A DNA stretch of 48,491 nucleotides from Candidatus Babelota bacterium (GTDB lineage: Bacteria > Babelota > Babeliae > Babelales > Vermiphilaceae): assembly GCA_004375875.1 (NCBI GenBank), contig SOKE01000006.1, positions 1 to 48,491 on the forward strand, read 5' to 3'. The stretch's first letter is position 1; each line of letters starts with the position of its first letter. This document shows positions 1-8,351 of this stretch, piece by piece. The notes beneath the pieces were generated by a model. The model searched no databases. It was not told where the DNA came from and saw only the letters and a list, made by a program, of their open reading frames with translations. Both the position numbers and the translations under genes were made by a program.

Positions 1-364
1 CTGGTGAATCAGAACCATGAACACCATTAGTTGACTTATCAGTACCAAAAAGATTGCGAATTGTTCCTTGAGCAGCCTTTCGAGAATCGGTACATCCCAT
101 CAAATCACGCCATGCTTGAATTGCGTTATTTTTCTCAAGTACCATCACAATAACTGGACCTGAGGTAATGTAATCGATAAGTTCGTTAAAGAATTGTTTT
201 TCTTTGTGAACTGCATAGAAATCTATAGCTTTTTCTTTGCTTAACTGTATTTTCTCCATACGAAGAATATCAAAGCTGTTCTTTTCAATTATGTCGATAA
301 TTGCACCACTGTTTTTTTCTTTAACTGCATCTGGCTTGATAACTACGAGTGTTTGTTCAATCAT
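1..364 (-). CDS. ndk: Nucleoside diphosphate kinase, 3' end cut by window edge
   Basis: Transfers the gamma phosphate of ATP to other nucleoside diphosphates through a phosphohistidine intermediate, keeping NTP and dNTP pools balanced in the cytosol. The reverse complement from the ATG at 364 reads MIEQTLVVIKPDAV, the family's N-terminal signature. Further on it has GPVIVMVLEK, WRDLMGCTD, the GTIR loop, and finally NGVHGSDSP, which holds the catalytic histidine. About 121 of the usual ~140 residues are present; the frame is open at base 1, so the missing C-terminus lies outside the window. It starts 21 bases after the rpsA stop on the same strand, so the two are probably cotranscribed. Family identification is very secure. 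Confidence 0.96.
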   Translation of the reverse strand, partial: MIEQTLVVIKPDAVKEKNSGAIIDIIEKNSFDILRMEKIQLSKEKAIDFYAVHKEKQFFNELIDYITSGPVIVMVLEKNNAIQAWRDLMGCTDSRKAAQGTIRNLFGTDKSTNGVHGSDSP

Positions 365-385
365 GGGAAACCTACTTTTGTTTCT

Positions 386-2239
386 TTATTGTCCTGATGT
401 TTCATCCTTTTTTTCTACCGATTTTTTTGTTTGTGTCTTTTTAACTTCTTCCTTTTGCCGTGCAACATGCTGTTCCAAAGCAAGCTGCAAAATACTCTTA
501 GGTTTGCTTGGCATTGTAGGTTTTGATTCTTTTCTGATTTTGCTTACTTTTTTTTCAGTTTTTATTTCTTGCCCATTAGATTTTTCCTGTTCTTTCTTCG
601 GTTCGAGATTGAGACTGAGACCTAATTTACGCAAATCTTTGCTAACATTAATGACGCGGAATTTTTTCGTTTCAGAGAGTTTAAGTACATCTTCCACCTT
701 GTCAACATTCTCTCCCAGCTCAGAAATATGAACAAGTCCTTCAATACCACTTGAGAACTTAACAAATCCTCCGAAGTTTGTAATTTTAGACACTGTACCT
801 TCGACAATCTTGCCAACAGGACATTCTTGTTCAATATTTTCCCATGGATCTGGTGTAATCTGCTTGATTCCCAATGAGATTTTCTTATTTGCAGGATCAA
901 TATTAAGTACTACTGCCTCAACTTCGTCACCTCGTTTATAAATATCGGATGGGTGATCAATATGTTCCGTCCAGGATAAATCAGATATATGAGCTAAGCC
1001 ATCAACTCCTGGGTCTACCTCAATAAAGACACCAAAATCAGTAATATTGGTAATTGGGCCTTTGATCCTTTGTCCAACAGAGAATTTCTCACTGATACTT
1101 TCCCATGGATTTTTTTCAAGCTGTTTGATACTGAGAGACATACGTCTGTTTTCTTTATCGAGCGAGGAAACATAAACCTCAACCTCTTGGCCAGGTTTAA
1201 ACTTGCTTTTAAGATCATTGATACGATCAATCCATGAAATTTCAGAAATATGTACTAGGCCCTCAACTCCCTTTTCTATTTCAACAAAAAGTCCATAGTC
1301 GGTTATGCTCGAAATAATACCCTTAACACGTTCTCCTGGTTTCAGTTTTTCAGCAATCTTTTCCCATGGATTATCGTGAAGTTGTTTGAAACCAAGAGAT
1401 ATTTTTTCATTATCTTTGTCGAAAGAAAGAACCTTGACCGCAATAGTATTGCCAATTCTAACCATTTCACCTGGATGTGAAATACGCCCCCAGGTCATAT
1501 CCGTAATATGCAAGAGCCCATCAACACCACCAATATCGATGAATACACCATAATTAGTGATATTTTTTACAATACCCTGAATAACCTGTCCTTCAACGAG
1601 TGTTTCAAGCGCTTTTTTGCGTGTTTCAGCTCGTTGTTCCGCCAAGTATTTTCGGCAGGAAATAATAACATTACCACGCTTTTTGTTGACCTTTATGATA
1701 TAGGCTGTAATTGGTTTTCCTATATATTGATCAAAATCAAGTACTTTATGTAAATCAATTTGTGAACCAGGAAGAAATGCTGGAATCCCAATATCAACGC
1801 TCAACCCACCTTTTACCTTGTGAGTTACCGTTCCTTCAACCGGGCTGTCTTCTTCATAAAGCTTCATTATAGAATCCCAAGCCTTCAGTGCCTTTGCTTT
1901 TTCATAGGAAAGAACAATGGTACCATCGATACTCTCAAGTTCCTCAATGAGCACTTCAAGCTCATCACCTGGCTTGAGTTTTTTTAATTCACGACCGGCA
2001 AATTCATAAGAAGAAATAAGTCCATCAGATTTATAATTTATATCGATTAAAACGCCTTCAGAATCGATGCGAACAATCTTTCCCTTAACAAGGTTTCCTT
2101 GTTTGTATCCCCCTACAATGGCCTCATAGAGCTGATTAAGTTCTTGAAGTTGCTCTTCATTAAGCTGTAATGCTTCTTCTTCAATTACTTTCGCATTTGC
2201 TTTTCCAAACTGTGCTGGTTTAATTACTTCTTTTGACAT
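386..2239 (-). CDS. rpsA: 30S ribosomal protein S1 with six S1 domains
   Basis: Binds mRNA on the small ribosomal subunit and helps start translation on structured or weak-SD messages. The 617-residue product has six S1 (OB-fold) repeats, recognisable from their cores: GKIVRIDSEGVLIDI near residue 55, GTVTHKVKGGLSVDIG near 135, then four close repeats of the form G.I..ITDYG.FVEI...EGLVHISE up to about residue 545. The last ~70 residues are a Lys/Glu/Ser-rich tail, probably disordered. The first two domains are the most divergent, as is usual for the ribosome-binding part of S1. It is divergent from efp across a ~280 bp gap and precedes ndk on the same strand. Length is slightly above the E. 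coli protein (557) because of the tail. Confidence 0.96.
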   Translation of the reverse strand: MSKEVIKPAQFGKANAKVIEEEALQLNEEQLQELNQLYEAIVGGYKQGNLVKGKIVRIDSEGVLIDINYKSDGLISSYEFAGRELKKLKPGDELEVLIEELESIDGTIVLSYEKAKALKAWDSIMKLYEEDSPVEGTVTHKVKGGLSVDIGIPAFLPGSQIDLHKVLDFDQYIGKPITAYIIKVNKKRGNVIISCRKYLAEQRAETRKKALETLVEGQVIQGIVKNITNYGVFIDIGGVDGLLHITDMTWGRISHPGEMVRIGNTIAVKVLSFDKDNEKISLGFKQLHDNPWEKIAEKLKPGERVKGIISSITDYGLFVEIEKGVEGLVHISEISWIDRINDLKSKFKPGQEVEVYVSSLDKENRRMSLSIKQLEKNPWESISEKFSVGQRIKGPITNITDFGVFIEVDPGVDGLAHISDLSWTEHIDHPSDIYKRGDEVEAVVLNIDPANKKISLGIKQITPDPWENIEQECPVGKIVEGTVSKITNFGGFVKFSSGIEGLVHISELGENVDKVEDVLKLSETKKFRVINVSKDLRKLGLSLNLEPKKEQEKSNGQEIKTEKKVSKIRKESKPTMPSKPKSILQLALEQHVARQKEEVKKTQTKKSVEKKDETSGQ

Positions 2240-2442
2240 ACATTAATTCCTAAGATAGCCTCAATAAGCTAATTCCTGAGTAAGGAGGTTAAAGGGTTAA
2301 ACTGATACTATTATTACAAAAATAGTAAACAATACAAATCAATTAGCAATTAAAGGATACCATAATATTCATAAATTGACAAATTATTAAGGGGTACTCA
2401 ATAAAACTAAAACTGGGGAGAAAAATTACTCTTCTGGCAAAA

Positions 2443-2471
2443 TTGCCTTTTATAATTCCTTTATTTATACT
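2443..2471 (+). promoter_or_regulatory. Sigma70-type promoter for efp-nusB
   Basis: TTGCCT at 2443-2448 is followed by a 17-base spacer and TATACT at 2466-2471. This sits about 50 bases ahead of the GTG start of efp in the divergent rpsA/efp gap. Identified by consensus only. Confidence 0.5.
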
Positions 2472-2522
2472 TTAAAATATGGGGAATATTGTTGGATAGA
2501 ACTATTTTTTACCGAGGGTACA

Positions 2523-3089
2523 GTGATTTCAGCATCAGATTTTAGAAAGGGAACAAAAATTCTTTATCAGAACGCACCTTATATGGTTCTTGAATACCAG
2601 CATGTCAAACCAGGCAAAGGTGGTGCTTATATCCGTACCAAAATGAAAAATCTTACTACTGGCTCAATTCGGGAGGAAACGTTCCGTTCAAATGAAAAAT
2701 TCCAGGTCCCTCAATTGATTAATAAAGAGATGATATATCTGTATAAAGATAACAGTTCTTACTATTTTATGGATCAAGAAAATTTTGATGAAGTGATCCT
2801 TAATAAGGATCAAATTAGCACTATTATTGATTATCTGAAAGAACAGACGATTTATACAGCGCTTTGTTTAGATGAAAAGATAATAGACATTACACCACCA
2901 CTTTTTATGGAATTGGAGGTCAAAGAAACTCCACCCGGAGTTCGTGGTGATACAGCTCAAGGAGCAGGAACTAAGCCAGCAACACTGGAAACAAAGCTTA
3001 TAATACAAGTTCCGCTTTTTGTAAAAGAGGGTGATATTATTAAAATCGATACTCGCACTAATAATTATATAGAACGAGTTAAGAAATAG
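2523..3089 (+). CDS. efp: Elongation factor P
   Basis: Binds the ribosome between P and E sites and relieves stalling at polyproline stretches. The 188-residue product has the standard three-domain EF-P length. The N-terminal KOW-like domain carries the loop HVKPGKGGAYIRTKMKN; Lys32 is at the position that is post-translationally modified in many bacteria (Lys34 in E. coli). The C-terminal OB domain ends with PLFVKEGDIIKIDTRTNNYIERV, the family signature. The start is GTG at 2523 with a GAGGG Shine-Dalgarno seven bases upstream; the next codons read ISASDFRKG as in other EF-Ps. No modification enzyme (epmA, earP, ymfI) is encoded nearby. nusB follows within 40 bases, so the two are likely one operon. 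Confidence 0.96.
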   Translation: MISASDFRKGTKILYQNAPYMVLEYQHVKPGKGGAYIRTKMKNLTTGSIREETFRSNEKFQVPQLINKEMIYLYKDNSSYYFMDQENFDEVILNKDQISTIIDYLKEQTIYTALCLDEKIIDITPPLFMELEVKETPPGVRGDTAQGAGTKPATLETKLIIQVPLFVKEGDIIKIDTRTNNYIERVKK

Positions 3090-3126
3090 TATTTTTCCTG
3101 ATTCTAAGTTGAGGACAAGTAATGAT

Positions 3127-3606
3127 ATGGTTGACATAAATAATGATGATTTCAACGAAGGAATCCAACAAGGTTCTTATACTGACTTGTCACGTCGGGA
3201 GATTAGATCCCTTATCTTTCATCTGCTCTATTCTATGGAATCATTCGATTATCAAATATCTCTAGATGCACTTGTAGATAATTTTAATAGAGGCTTTAAT
3301 TTGAATATTTCACCTGATAGTGAAGTTTTTCAGGTTGCTCAGAAGATAATTAATAAACGCGATGAATTAGATGAGATAATTAAACCTGTACTTATTAATT
3401 GGCGCTTTGAGCGCGTAGGTATCTGCACAAAATTGATTTTACGTTTGGCTCTTTGGGAATTACTCAATACTGATATTGCTACAAGTATAATAATTAATGA
3501 AGCTATAGAGTTGGCTAAATGCTTTTCCGAAACTGATGCCTATAAATTTGTAAATGGCATCCTTGACGAATTAGCAAAAAACCTAGGTAAAGAGAAACGC
3601 GAATAA
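3127..3606 (+). CDS. nusB: Transcription antitermination factor NusB
   Basis: Pairs with NusE (S10) on boxA RNA to promote antitermination of rRNA operons. The sequence SRREIRSLIFHLLYSME matches the first NusB helix. The C-terminal half has the characteristic WRFERVGICTKLILRLALWELL, IIINEAIELAKCFS and KFVNGILDELAK. I choose ATG 3127, giving 159 residues (family ~140-160) with GAGGA at 3111-3115 as ribosome site. A TTG at 3109 is in frame but would overlap that site, so it is less likely. The N-terminal ~20 residues are acidic and poorly conserved. The efp-nusB pairing is a common bacterial arrangement. Confidence 0.92.
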   Translation: MVDINNDDFNEGIQQGSYTDLSRREIRSLIFHLLYSMESFDYQISLDALVDNFNRGFNLNISPDSEVFQVAQKIINKRDELDEIIKPVLINWRFERVGICTKLILRLALWELLNTDIATSIIINEAIELAKCFSETDAYKFVNGILDELAKNLGKEKRE

Positions 3607-3677
3607 AGGTAAAAAGAGGGCTCTCAGATTGACAAATGAAGCATAGATAAGTACATTGAGGGGGATCCTTTTTTAGT

Positions 3678-3753
3678 GCGGGAATAGCTCAGTTGGTAGA
3701 GCGTTGCCTTGCCAAGGCAAAGGTCGCGGGTTCAAATCCCGTTTCCCGCTCCA
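3678..3753 (+). tRNA. tRNA-Gly (anticodon GCC)
   Basis: A full cloverleaf is visible: acceptor GCGGGAA/TTCCCGC, D-arm GCTC..GAGC, anticodon stem TTGCC/GGCAA around the loop TTGCCAA (anticodon GCC), and T-arm GCGGG TTCAAAT CCCGT. The discriminator is T, and CCA is encoded at 3751-3753. It lies between nusB and the jag-like gene. Confidence 0.96.
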
Positions 3754-3877
3754 TAGAAAATTTTCTTAAATAAAATGGTATTATGATTCCAAAACTATAA
3801 TTAAACTGAGAAAGTTTATTGCGCTGGTTAAGGAGATAATATAGAAAATTGCATGTACAAATTGGAAGGTAATCATT

Positions 3878-4438
3878 ATGAAATCAATAGTTGAAGAAGC
3901 ACCATCTATTGTAAAAGCAATAGAAAAGGCTTGGATTCGAGCCGGAAAACCAGCTACCTTTCAGGTAAAAATTCTTGAAAAACCAAAACGGAATTTTTTG
4001 GGATGGCCTATTCAATCTGCAAAAATTGGCCTTTTTTTTGCACCAGAAGGTGAGATGGGAGAAAAGCCGGTACGCTCTTACGAGCCACGCAGAGAAAGAC
4101 GTTTTCCAACTAATGGGGAGCGCAATAAAATAAGAAGAGAAGATCAAGAAAGTGTCAAAAGAGAAAGGAAACTTAGAGTTCATTGGACGCAAGAGATGAC
4201 TCATGCAGCTAAGGAATGGATAGAAAAGACACTTGAAACGGTAGAACTCTCACATATTCCTTTTTCCATTGAACCGAGAGGGTATCATCTGCGTATTCTC
4301 TTTGCCAAGCCTGTTATAGAAGATTGGTCAAAGGAACAGCAACTTTTCAAATGCTTTGCATATCTGATTATGCAGTCATTACAAACAAAATTCAAAAGAG
4401 GATTTGCTGGGTATAAAGTGGTACTCAAAAGTACGTAA
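3878..4438 (+). CDS. Jag/KhpB-like RNA-binding protein, degenerate C-terminus
   Basis: Residues 1-50 form a clear Jag-N domain: EEAPSIVKAIEKAW, then the KPKRNFLGWP turn that corresponds to the KKGFLG motif of Jag/EloR/KhpB. A basic linker follows (about 65-105). The C-terminal ~80 residues resemble the helix-strand order of the KH domain but lack a recognisable GxxG loop. No R3H domain (R..H signature) is present, so the protein is 186 residues instead of the usual ~210-250. In other bacteria Jag binds RNA and links cell-wall elongation to division. The gene stands 26 bases before mnmE, reproducing the jag-mnmE part of the rnpA-yidC-jag-mnmE order; rnpA and yidC are not here. Family call is fairly secure; retained RNA binding is uncertain. 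Confidence 0.75.
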   Translation: MKSIVEEAPSIVKAIEKAWIRAGKPATFQVKILEKPKRNFLGWPIQSAKIGLFFAPEGEMGEKPVRSYEPRRERRFPTNGERNKIRREDQESVKRERKLRVHWTQEMTHAAKEWIEKTLETVELSHIPFSIEPRGYHLRILFAKPVIEDWSKEQQLFKCFAYLIMQSLQTKFKRGFAGYKVVLKST

Positions 4439-4464
4439 GTCTTAAAAAGAGATAAATAGGGGTT

Positions 4465-5871
4465 ATGATGGTACCATATGATGAGCAAACTATTGTTGCA
4501 CAAGCAACACCAAAAGGAAGTGGTGCACTCGCTATTGTACGTCTATCCGGTATTGCTGCGCTTGAAGTTGTTACTGCAATCAGCAGATTATCTTCTCAAA
4601 AAAAACTGTCTAAACTGCCAAGCCATACTATTCATTTTGGGTGGATTGTTGACGATCATAATAATTATGACGATCATAATAATTATGATGATCATAATAA
4701 TTATATCGATCAGGTTTTATTTTTCATAATGAAGGCACCAAAAAGTTTTACGGGAGAAGATGTTGTAGAAATCAGTTGTCACAATAACCCCTTTATCATC
4801 GAACAGATAATTCAGCAGGCTATTAAAAAAGGAGCGCGTCTTGCTGATCCTGGTGAATTTTCTAAGCGAGCAGTACTTAATAACAAAATAGATTTACTTC
4901 AAGCAGAAGCGATTAATGAACTTATTCATGCACAAACTCAAATGGGGCTTAAACAATCACTTTCCCAGGTTGAAGGAACACTGTCTAACTGGACTAGTCA
5001 ACTCGAACAGGCCTTGTTCAAAGCATTAGCCTTTTCTGAGGCAAGCTTCGAATTTATTGATGAAGAAATGAATTTTGATGTACAAATTAATGATATTATA
5101 CATGACATGCTCACTACCATTGTATCAATTAAAAAAACATACAATTATCAACAGCAGATCAGACAAGGAATTCGTATTGCGTTAATCGGCTCAGTTAATG
5201 CAGGTAAATCATCACTCTTTAATTTCCTCTTGAATCATCAACGTGCTATTGTAACTGAAGTCGCTGGTACAACACGAGATGTTATAGAGGCAGGTTTATG
5301 TAAAGATGGAAACTATTGGACGTTTGTTGATACTGCAGGATTGCGTGAAACTGATAATGTTATAGAGCAAGAAGGTATAAGACGCTCAATGCGAGAAGCA
5401 AAACTGGCAGACATTATTTTGCTCATCTATGATGGATCGCGTACACTTAAAACACAAGAAAACACAATTTATGAACAACTTATTACAAAATACCAAGATA
5501 AGATTATCCTAATAAGTAATAAGACTGATCTTGGCAGAACACCATCTCCATTTTTATCTAAATCAATAAGTATTTCGATAAAAACAAAAAAGAATATCGA
5601 TCAACTTGAACAAATAGTTGTAACAAAAGTTGCTCACTTATTTGATCGAATCGAATCCCCCTTTTTACTTAATCAGCGTCAATATAAACTTATCATGATG
5701 CTTGAGCAGAAACTTGTTGAAGTACAAACAATGCTTTGCCCACCAATCCGATATGAACTTTTATCACATCATTTAAAGGACGCCCTTTCACTGATTTGCG
5801 AACTAACTGGTAAATCAATTTCTGAAAAAGGAATGGATCAAATCTTTCATCAATTTTGCATCGGAAAGTAA
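4465..5871 (+). CDS. mnmE: tRNA uridine-5-carboxymethylaminomethyl GTPase MnmE
   Basis: With MnmG it modifies the wobble uridine (cmnm5U) of several tRNAs in a GTP-dependent reaction. The 468-residue product has the N-terminal folate-binding domain (TPKGSGALAIVRLSG, then PKSFTGEDVVEISCH) and a helical domain. The inserted G domain shows G1 GSVNAGKS, G2 TTRD, G3 DTAGLRETD and G4 NKTD. It ends in the obligatory CIGK with the catalytic-type cysteine. Two ATGs (4465, 4468) share the GGGG ribosome site. Residues ~63-80 are three copies of DDHNNY from an in-frame 18 bp tandem repeat, in a variable loop of the N-terminal domain. No mnmG is visible in the window. Confidence 0.97.
   Translation: MMVPYDEQTIVAQATPKGSGALAIVRLSGIAALEVVTAISRLSSQKKLSKLPSHTIHFGWIVDDHNNYDDHNNYDDHNNYIDQVLFFIMKAPKSFTGEDVVEISCHNNPFIIEQIIQQAIKKGARLADPGEFSKRAVLNNKIDLLQAEAINELIHAQTQMGLKQSLSQVEGTLSNWTSQLEQALFKALAFSEASFEFIDEEMNFDVQINDIIHDMLTTIVSIKKTYNYQQQIRQGIRIALIGSVNAGKSSLFNFLLNHQRAIVTEVAGTTRDVIEAGLCKDGNYWTFVDTAGLRETDNVIEQEGIRRSMREAKLADIILLIYDGSRTLKTQENTIYEQLITKYQDKIILISNKTDLGRTPSPFLSKSISISIKTKKNIDQLEQIVVTKVAHLFDRIESPFLLNQRQYKLIMMLEQKLVEVQTMLCPPIRYELLSHHLKDALSLICELTGKSISEKGMDQIFHQFCIGK
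4651..4704 (+). repeat. In-frame 18 bp tandem repeat (x3) inside mnmE
   Basis: The unit GACGATCATAATAATTAT occurs at 4651-4668 and 4669-4686, and with one C-to-T change at 4687-4704. Each unit encodes Asp-Asp-His-Asn-Asn-Tyr, so copy-number change keeps the reading frame. Confidence 0.95.
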
Positions 5872-6284
5872 AATATTTCACAAGAACCGATAATCGCTCT
5901 CTTCTCCACCCTTTCTCATTAAACATCAAAAAAGAGGCCAATATTTTCATATTGTAACAAATCTTATTATTAAACAATTACAAATTGAAATCAGTAGATA
6001 ACCTGCCTACCCACCGTTGAAATTTTATGTGAGAATGCAATTGATTGATCTCGAACCTGTTTTTTCTGTTTTTTCCTGCCTCTTAGCATGATATTTTTAA
6101 TATTTTTTTAAATTCTTATTTTTTTTGAAAAGAAACCTTTTGACAAATATATGATTTTATGGTTTTATTAATTTAAAGATAATATGAAAATTAGAATTTT
6201 ATCTTAAAACAGAAGGATGGAGTTTTATTGTATGTTAGTTAATTAGTAACATAAACAAACCCAATAGGGGAAATGGAGATAACT
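5872..6284. other. Intergenic, no gene seen
   Basis: About 400 bases between mnmE and the exported AAA+ gene. The sequence is very AT-rich with several T runs around 6060-6130. I see no convincing coding frame, tRNA or strong terminator. It probably holds the promoter for the AAA-toxin operon, but no clean -35/-10 pair stands out. Confidence 0.4.
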
Positions 6285-8330
6285 ATGAACAAGCAAATCT
6301 TATCATTATTTTTTTCTATTCTTTTAATACCTAATATCGTTATTTTTCCAATGGAATCAGATTCTTCACATCAATCAAGATGTCGCTCTTGGGAATATAT
6401 GTTATCACCCGCAGATCGAAAAAATAGAGCAATACAAAGAATCGGAATTATAATTGCTTATAAAGATCTTCAAGAGGATATAACAGCCTTTAATATTCCT
6501 CTACGGGATCTAAGGAAGAATTCAATAGAAATGGCAACTCAGCAATTCAATGAAGCATTGGAAAGACTTGAAACTGGGCCAAGTTTTCAAAATCTTTCTG
6601 AGAATAATAAACAAAATAAACTTACAGAATTGGCTGAAAGAAATGTTATCAAATGGTACCTTTCTAGAAACAGAATCTATGATACTTCCAATATGAAACC
6701 TGATGATCGGCTTAATTTGGCAAAAAGAAGACTAGGGCTTCTTATAGAATATAATTTGCTTCAAAAACGTATAGATGTAGCAGACTTAGATTTTGAAAAA
6801 ATAGCACGGCACAAACTTTTGGCAGAAATGGCCAAAAATTATAGAGAACATGGAAGTATTGGTAGTATTGGACTAGCAGAAAATAAATTAACTACGAAAT
6901 ACTTATCTAAAATAAGCGCTAGTCTCGGATTGAACCGAAGTCCAAGTAGTCCATTTTTTGAAGATATCAATCTTGAGAAACTTGATGATGAGTTAGCAGA
7001 TTTGATATTAGATTCTGCACCAGCTGAAATTGAACCAATTTATGTTGAAATCTTTGTTCAATTTCAAAATTTAGAAAGAAGAAGAGATGTTAACTTTTCT
7101 AAAGACTTTAGAAAATTTATTTTAACGGGTCCTTCTGGAACGGGAAAATCTATTCTTGGGGAAGTTATTGCTAAAAAAATCGGTGCTCAATGTAGAACTA
7201 TATTTTGTGAAAAGCTTACTGATCAATTTCAAAAATCTGGTTCTGTTCATTTAGATTCAATATTTGATCATCTTTTAACAACTAATGAAAAATGGGTTGT
7301 TATCATAGATGAAATGGACAAAATTGATCCTAAACATCAATTAGGAGGCGATTCTGATCCAGATGGTATGAAATCATTTGATAGAATAGTAACACAACTA
7401 GGAGAACGAGATAATATTATCATTATTGGAACAACTAACTATCTCAATTCTATTCCAGAGTCTACCAGAAGCCGTCTTGGTGATAAAGTTATCTATTATC
7501 CGCTGCCTAATGATAAAGTTCGAAGAAAGATTCTTGAATATCTAATTCGAAAAGCCATAAAAAATAATCAAGTATTAGTTGATTGTTTAGAAGCAAAATG
7601 TGTCGAGTCACTAGTTAAAAAAACAAAAGGTTTTTCGATTCGTAAAATTATAAATAGTTTTAAGGAAATAATTTCTCAAGATTTAGCCCGTCAGATTTAT
7701 GCACAATATCTAAAAGAACAAAAAGAAAAGACTAATGTTTCGCAGGAACCCATACGAGTATCAGCAAGTTCTCTCGAACAAGGATTTGATCAAAGAAATT
7801 ATCACACTTGGGGAGAAACCTTTTCAGGCATGTGGGAAGGAACCAAGAAATTTTGCAAGGAAAATCCTGTACTTGCTGGGATTGGTGGAACTTTTTTAAA
7901 TGCTGCAGTTATTGGTGGAAGTGCTTATGCAATAAATGCTCTCCATAATAAGTATGGCTTTGAAGGAAGAAAAAGAAGAGGACTTGAAGATATTGGCTAT
8001 GCGAAGATTCATCTTGCAAATATAAAAAAAGGGGTAGAAGAAGAAATAGGACCTGCTTATAGAGAAAGGCATAGACAATATGCTTGGTCTAAGGAGCAAA
8101 GAGAAGAAAATAAACAAGAAATAGAAACAGCTGCCCAAAAAATTTTACAAGATTGTAATTTAAAAACAAAAGAAGGAAAAAAGAATTTTTCAGCTTTAAG
8201 GTTTACACTCAATACATTAAAAAAAGATATTTTCAAGGCTGAGAGAGATATAAATGATGGTAAGATTCCAAATACATTTTATTTTCATACCGCCTACATG
8301 CAAGAAAAAATAAATTCATTTGGTTTGTAA
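6285..8330 (+). CDS. Exported AAA+ ATPase next to toxin gene
   Basis: A 681-residue protein that begins with a Sec-type signal peptide (MNKQILSLFFSILLIPNIVIF). A helical region of ~250 residues follows, then one AAA+ module: Walker A GPSGTGKS near residue 282, Walker B VVIIDEMDK near 340, sensor-1 IIIIGTTN near 382, and RSRLGD as a probable arginine finger. The order resembles FtsH/katanin-class AAA domains, but no protease motif (HExxH) is present. A hydrophobic stretch near residue 530-550 (VLAGIGGTFLNAAVIGGS) may be a membrane segment, followed by a charged helical tail. ATG 6285 has GGAG six bases upstream; ATG 6273 in frame is an alternative. The next gene starts 21 bases after the stop, so the two form an operon. 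Substrate and cellular location are unknown. Confidence 0.8.
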   Translation: MNKQILSLFFSILLIPNIVIFPMESDSSHQSRCRSWEYMLSPADRKNRAIQRIGIIIAYKDLQEDITAFNIPLRDLRKNSIEMATQQFNEALERLETGPSFQNLSENNKQNKLTELAERNVIKWYLSRNRIYDTSNMKPDDRLNLAKRRLGLLIEYNLLQKRIDVADLDFEKIARHKLLAEMAKNYREHGSIGSIGLAENKLTTKYLSKISASLGLNRSPSSPFFEDINLEKLDDELADLILDSAPAEIEPIYVEIFVQFQNLERRRDVNFSKDFRKFILTGPSGTGKSILGEVIAKKIGAQCRTIFCEKLTDQFQKSGSVHLDSIFDHLLTTNEKWVVIIDEMDKIDPKHQLGGDSDPDGMKSFDRIVTQLGERDNIIIIGTTNYLNSIPESTRSRLGDKVIYYPLPNDKVRRKILEYLIRKAIKNNQVLVDCLEAKCVESLVKKTKGFSIRKIINSFKEIISQDLARQIYAQYLKEQKEKTNVSQEPIRVSASSLEQGFDQRNYHTWGETFSGMWEGTKKFCKENPVLAGIGGTFLNAAVIGGSAYAINALHNKYGFEGRKRRGLEDIGYAKIHLANIKKGVEEEIGPAYRERHRQYAWSKEQREENKQEIETAAQKILQDCNLKTKEGKKNFSALRFTLNTLKKDIFKAERDINDGKIPNTFYFHTAYMQEKINSFGL

Positions 8331-8351
8331 TTAATGGGAAACGGGGGTTAT

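Noticed and set aside
237-731. Plus-strand frame of 164 codons over ndk/rpsA
   Set aside because: It lies antisense to two strongly conserved genes, is Ser/Phe/Leu-rich as expected of a shadow frame, and has no ribosome site.
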